Source of the DNA: Candidatus Omnitrophota bacterium
GTDB taxonomy: Bacteria; Omnitrophota; Gorgyraeia; Zapsychrales; Zapsychraceae
Reading direction: 5' to 3'
DNA length: 10,509 nucleotides
Assembly (NCBI GenBank): GCA_018399915.1
Contig: JAGYNW010000056.1
Span: forward strand, 1 to 10,509
Shown here: positions 8,000 through 10,509 of the stretch, piece after piece
Position numbering within the stretch: position 1 is the stretch's first letter
Layout: each line of letters begins with the position of its first letter
Translations under genes and position numbers: made by a program
Notes under the pieces: model-generated
What the model was told of the DNA's origin: nothing
Seen by the model: the letters and a program-made list of their open reading frames with translations, nothing else
Database searches by the model: none

Positions 8000-8220
8000 C
8001 TGCGGCCTGTCAGATTCAGATCTTCATCATTAATTCCATAATTCCCTATCAAAGGATAAGTCATGATCACAATTTGCCCGCAATAAGAGGGGTCTGTAAG
8101 GATCTCTTGATAACCCGTCATGCTGGTATTAAAAACGATCTCTCCTGTTTTTTCCCCAACAGCTCCGAAAGCTCTTCCTTCAAAAAGTCTGCCATCTTCT
8201 AAAGCAATCATGGCTTTCAT
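7933..8220 (-). CDS. carA: Carbamoyl-phosphate synthase small subunit, N-terminal part (frameshifted)
   Basis: The first 67 residues are a clean CarA N-terminus, the domain that packs against the large subunit: a GRLFEGRAFG segment (10-19), GEIVFNTSMTGYQEILTDPSY (26-46), and the signature YPLIGNYGIND (55-65). From Leu68 to Val95 the reading (LNLTGRRWKG and beyond) no longer resembles CarA, because the frame is lost by one base near 8017-8024. The homologous continuation lies in the overlapping reading frame ending at 7100. The start at 8220 overlaps the purE stop (ATGA) and has GGAG (8232-8229) eight bases upstream inside purE. As written, this frame encodes a truncated, inactive protein of 95 residues; with one base restored it joins the rest of carA as a single 373-residue protein. 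Confidence 0.85.
   Translation of the reverse strand: MKAMIALEDGRLFEGRAFGAVGEKTGEIVFNTSMTGYQEILTDPSYCGQIVIMTYPLIGNYGINDEDLNLTGRRWKGLSLRNTAVFSVIGGPKKV
8017..8024 (-). other. carA: Single-base frameshift site in carA
   Basis: Upstream the frame starting at 8220 reads GNYGINDED (59-67). Downstream, CarA homology (ESDRPQVEGFIVKEY) lies one base out of register. Reading with one extra base after CT at 8019-8018 gives Asp-Leu-Glu-Ser-Asp-Arg-Pro, close to the DFESxRP linker I recall for Gram-positive CarA. The homologous frame has a TGA at 8026-8024 and the first frame drifts off homology by 8017, so the change must fall within these few bases. I see no slippery heptamer here. A sequencing or assembly deletion, or a recent mutation, is more likely than programmed slippage. 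Confidence 0.85.
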
Positions 8221-8720
8221 TTATGATTCTCCAAGGCCTTGGATTTCTCTTCAACGGACTTAACTAACCCTTCTTTGTAAGAGATGACCTTCTTTCGTAT
8301 TTCGGGAAATTTGATGCTTAGCATTTGAGCCGCGAGAATGGCTGCGTTGACCGCGCCGGTTTTCCCAATGGCAACCGTAGCCACAGGAATACCTGACGGC
8401 ATCTGGACAATCGACAGTAAAGAATCTAATCCTCCGGCCAGGCTTGTTTGCATCGGGACGCCAATAATGGGTATCGGGGTTAAAGACGCCATCACGCCCG
8501 CCAGATGGGCCGCCTTTCCCGCACCGGCAATTATGATTTCAAGCCCTCGCTCTTCAGCCGTTGTGGCATAATTATGCGCTTTGGCCGGGGTGCGATGGGC
8601 CGACACAATATTAATCTCATAGCCTATATCAAATTTATCAAGAACTTGAGCGGCTTGCTGCATAATGGGCAAATCAGAATCACTTCCCATAATGATGCCT
8701 ACTGATATTTTCTTGTCCAT
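8217..8720 (-). CDS. purE: N5-carboxyaminoimidazole ribonucleotide mutase (PurE)
   Basis: A 167-residue protein of purine biosynthesis that converts N5-CAIR to 4-carboxy-AIR in the cytoplasm. Visible motifs are GSDSD (12-16) near the N-terminus, SAHRTP with the catalytic His42 (40-45), AGAGKAAHLAG (65-75), GVPMQTSLAGGLDSLLS (87-103) and the late NAAILAAQ (125-132). This SAHRTP plus AGAGxAAHL pattern is that of class I PurE (mutase), which needs PurK to make its substrate. Class II enzymes, which carboxylate AIR directly with CO2, have a different glycine loop. purK is not in the window. The start at 8720 has a strong AAAGGAG (8737-8731) ten bases upstream, lying inside the end of accC. The stop overlaps the carA start as ATGA, which suggests translational coupling. 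Residues past about 145 form a charged helical tail. Confidence 0.95.
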   Translation of the reverse strand: MDKKISVGIIMGSDSDLPIMQQAAQVLDKFDIGYEINIVSAHRTPAKAHNYATTAEERGLEIIIAGAGKAAHLAGVMASLTPIPIIGVPMQTSLAGGLDSLLSIVQMPSGIPVATVAIGKTGAVNAAILAAQMLSIKFPEIRKKVISYKEGLVKSVEEKSKALENHK

Positions 8721-8725
8721 GGCGG

Positions 8726-10075
8726 CTAAGCTCCTTTCACTAATTTGTTTTCGATAAATTTCGTGGAATATTCCCCTTTTTGAAAATCTCCATGATTTAA
8801 CACCTTCAGATGGAAAGGGATGGTTGTTTTGATGCCCTCAATGATATATTCACCCAAAGCCCGTTTCATTCTCGCGATCGCAGCGGGACGGTCTTCTGCC
8901 TGAACTATCAATTTGGCGATCAAGGAATCATAATATGGTGGGATAGAATACCCTTCATAGAGATGCGAATCTATGCGGACACCCAGCCCGCCGGGCGGAC
9001 TATACTGCACAACTTTGCCCGGAGAAGGCATAAAATTATTTTCCGGATCTTCGGCATTGATGCGGCATTCGATTGAATGCCCCTTACACCCAATATCCCT
9101 TTGCTTGTAGGACAATTCTTCTCCCGCGGCTATCCGAATCTGCTCTTTAAGCAAATCTACTTCCGTTATCATCTCGGTTATGGGATGCTCAACCTGGATC
9201 CGTGTATTCATTTCCATAAAATAATAATTTCCTTGTTTATCAAGAATAAATTCAACTGTTCCGGCACTGTAATAATCTACGGCTTTCGCTGCTTTTATTG
9301 CCGCTTTACCCATTTCTTTTCTTAGCTTCTCGCTGATCGCGGGTGATGGCGTCTCTTCAATCAATTTTTGGTGCCGCCGTTGAATAGAACATTCTCTTTC
9401 CCTGAGATGAATTGTGTTCCCGTGCTTGTCAGCTAAAATTTGTATTTCAATATGACGCGCTTCATCAATATACTTTTCGAAATATACTTCATCATTATTA
9501 AAAGAGGCCATAGCTTCTCTTTGGGCCATATGAAACCCTGAAATCAGGCTCTCTTGATTATGCGCGATGCGCATGCCTTTGCCGCCTCCACCGGCGGAGG
9601 CTTTAATCATAATCGGGTACCCGATTCTTTGGGCGGCTTTAATCGCTTCGGCCCCATTCCGTATCGCCCCATCACTTCCCGGAACAACCGGAACTTTCGC
9701 CTTGATCATAGTCTCCCGCGCGACACACTTGTCTCCCATTTGACTTATCGCCAAAGAGGATGGGCCAATAAAGGTGATATCGCACCCTTCACAGACTTCC
9801 AGAAAATGCGTGTTTTCCGAGAGAAATCCATACCCGGGATGTATCGCATCAATATCCGCAATTTCAGCCGCACTGATAATCCTCGGGATATCAAGATAAC
9901 TATATTGGCTGGGAGCCTTACCAATGCAGATAGCCTCATCAGCAAAACGCACATGCAAAGAATCCCTGTCCGCCTCAGAGAACACGGCAACCGTCTTGAT
10001 CCCCATTTCACGGCACGCCCTGATAACCCGTAAAGCTATCTCCCCCCGATTGGCAATTAAGATCTTTGAAAACAT
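8726..10075 (-). CDS. accC: Biotin carboxylase (acetyl-CoA carboxylase subunit)
   Basis: A 449-residue cytoplasmic enzyme that carboxylates biotin on the biotin carboxyl carrier protein using ATP and bicarbonate, the first half-reaction of acetyl-CoA carboxylase in fatty-acid synthesis. It begins with the canonical KILIANRGEIALRVIRA (4-20), followed by the GYGFLSEN segment (81-88), the ATP-grasp glycine loop GGGGKGMR (162-169), RECSIQRRHQK (227-237) and the catalytic MEMNTRIQVEHP (287-298). Glu288, Arg292, Gln294, Val295, Glu296 and Arg338 fall at the same numbers as in the E. coli enzyme; Lys116, Lys158 and Lys237 fill nucleotide-site positions. The length is normal and there is no BCCP fusion. 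The ribosome site is weak (GAG nine bases upstream), but the start fixes itself by family alignment. accB, often the immediate upstream partner, is not in the window. Downstream, purE follows after 5 nt. A propionyl- or pyruvate-carboxylase subunit is possible, but no partner is visible. Confidence 0.95.
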   Translation of the reverse strand: MFSKILIANRGEIALRVIRACREMGIKTVAVFSEADRDSLHVRFADEAICIGKAPSQYSYLDIPRIISAAEIADIDAIHPGYGFLSENTHFLEVCEGCDITFIGPSSLAISQMGDKCVARETMIKAKVPVVPGSDGAIRNGAEAIKAAQRIGYPIMIKASAGGGGKGMRIAHNQESLISGFHMAQREAMASFNNDEVYFEKYIDEARHIEIQILADKHGNTIHLRERECSIQRRHQKLIEETPSPAISEKLRKEMGKAAIKAAKAVDYYSAGTVEFILDKQGNYYFMEMNTRIQVEHPITEMITEVDLLKEQIRIAAGEELSYKQRDIGCKGHSIECRINAEDPENNFMPSPGKVVQYSPPGGLGVRIDSHLYEGYSIPPYYDSLIAKLIVQAEDRPAAIARMKRALGEYIIEGIKTTIPFHLKVLNHGDFQKGEYSTKFIENKLVKGA

Positions 10076-10119
10076 AATTTCTGACTCGCTCTTCTAAACT
10101 GGTTCCTAATAGCAGCCTT

Positions 10120-10476
10120 TTAACACAAATTCTTAATCAAAGTAAACACCTCTATCCTTTGATCGCTTTTAACATCAAAACTTGAATGAACATCGACAAC
10201 CTCTACACGCGTTACGCATTCAATCAATTCTTTTAACAATGGCTTTGAATCAATAAAAATTTTTTCCTTTAATGCTTTTATTGTTTTCGCGCCTTCTTGA
10301 AACCGGGACATGTCTCTTTCGGCCGGAGGTAAAATATTTTTAAAACGGACAATGATCATGTCACCCAAGATCTTTGTTGTTACGGATTTCGGATACTCTC
10401 CAATAAAATTTTCCAGGAAAGCCTTCATTTGCTGACTTATTTTCAATTCCATTTTCTGCTTGCATTTGGCGTTCAT
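10120..10476 (-). CDS. MpsC/DUF2294-family small protein
   Basis: A 118-residue soluble protein with no signal peptide or membrane segment. It matches my recollection of the DUF2294 (MpsC) family in length and pattern: an N-terminal helix (about residues 11-28), the strand-rich segment ILGDMIIVRFKN (36-47), the hallmark ILPPAER (48-54, family form LTPAER), a long helical middle, and a C-terminal VDVHSSFDVKSDQRIEVFTL (94-113) resembling the family's closing strands. The molecular function is unknown. The family name comes from staphylococcal mpsABC, where MpsAB is reported to supply CO2/bicarbonate; MpsC's own role is unclear. The start at 10476 is supported by AAGGAA (10490-10485) eight bases upstream. 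It is the first gene of the run visible here, 44 nt before accC. The family assignment is from memory of its pattern; a function in carbon supply is inference only. Confidence 0.75.
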   Translation of the reverse strand: MNAKCKQKMELKISQQMKAFLENFIGEYPKSVTTKILGDMIIVRFKNILPPAERDMSRFQEGAKTIKALKEKIFIDSKPLLKELIECVTRVEVVDVHSSFDVKSDQRIEVFTLIKNLC

Positions 10477-10509
10477 TCCATCATTTCCTTGTAATCATTT
10501 CATAGGCTT

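Larger units (their letters stand above)
199..10476 (-). other. Putative eight-gene co-directional operon
   Basis: All eight genes face the same way. In transcription order the gaps are 44, 5, -4, -22, 28, 22 and 27 nt. Nearly every start has a Shine-Dalgarno-like purine run at normal distance, and no T-tailed hairpin interrupts the series. Co-transcription is therefore likely. The promoter must lie above 10476 or beyond the window, since only 33 bases are visible there and I cannot pick out -35/-10 boxes. No riboswitch or pyrimidine attenuator is visible before carA, whose leader is coding sequence of purE. Confidence 0.6.

Noticed and set aside
8010..8030. Programmed -1 ribosomal frameshift in carA
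   Set aside because: No X-XXY-YYZ slippery heptamer or obvious downstream hairpin is visible, and CarA is not known to use recoding.
9554..10033. Plus-strand ORF of 159 codons opposite accC
   Set aside because: It mirrors conserved biotin carboxylase codons, and its Arg/Asn-rich translation has no recognisable domain.
10495..10509. Possible end of an upstream minus-strand gene (Lys-Pro-Met-Lys-stop)
   Set aside because: Only four codons are visible, which is far too little to support a gene.
1..10509. CRISPR arrays, tRNAs, rRNA, insertion sequences or phage genes
   Set aside because: I saw no regularly spaced direct repeats, cloverleaf sequences, transposase motifs or flanking inverted repeats; the window is almost wholly metabolic coding sequence.

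Overview
The window looks like chromosomal DNA from an AT-leaning, probably uncultivated bacterium. The core genes (biotin carboxylase, PurE, both carbamoyl-phosphate synthase subunits) are ordinary bacterial forms. The PEPCK-like gene, which resembles a family I recall as DUF4914, and the stand-alone BioD/Pta-N-type protein recall candidate phyla such as Omnitrophota. That placement is a low-confidence impression from gene content, since no rRNA or other marker gene is present.

All convincing genes lie on the minus strand, and nothing on the plus strand looks like more than a shadow ORF. In transcription order (high to low coordinates) they are: an MpsC/DUF2294-family small protein (10476-10120), accC biotin carboxylase (10075-8726), purE (8720-8217), carA (8220-7100, split by a one-base frameshift), carB (7121-3909), a large PEP-carboxykinase-like protein (3871 or 3880 to 1979), a BioD-like P-loop/DRTGG protein (1956-760) and a gamma-class carbonic anhydrase (732-199). 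Gaps are 44 nt or less, purE/carA share ATGA, and carA/carB overlap by 22 nt. No internal promoter or terminator was seen, so one long transcript is likely. Positions 1-198 hold no intact gene, but the minus strand has a short open stretch that may be a gene remnant.

The notable theme is inorganic carbon. Carbonic anhydrase interconverts CO2 and bicarbonate. AccC and CarB use bicarbonate directly. PurE moves or adds a carboxyl group. The large unknown protein carries recognisable PEP carboxykinase active-site motifs. The P-loop protein is related to dethiobiotin synthetase, a CO2-using enzyme. The lead gene belongs to a family named after the third gene of staphylococcal mpsABC, where MpsAB supplies CO2/bicarbonate. 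The grouping may be functional, or just biosynthetic genes side by side.

The main anomalies are the carA frameshift (one base missing near 8017-8024) and the PEPCK-like protein. The latter keeps the expected Lys, His and Arg positions and the GxSGxGKS loop but differs at a presumed metal aspartate.
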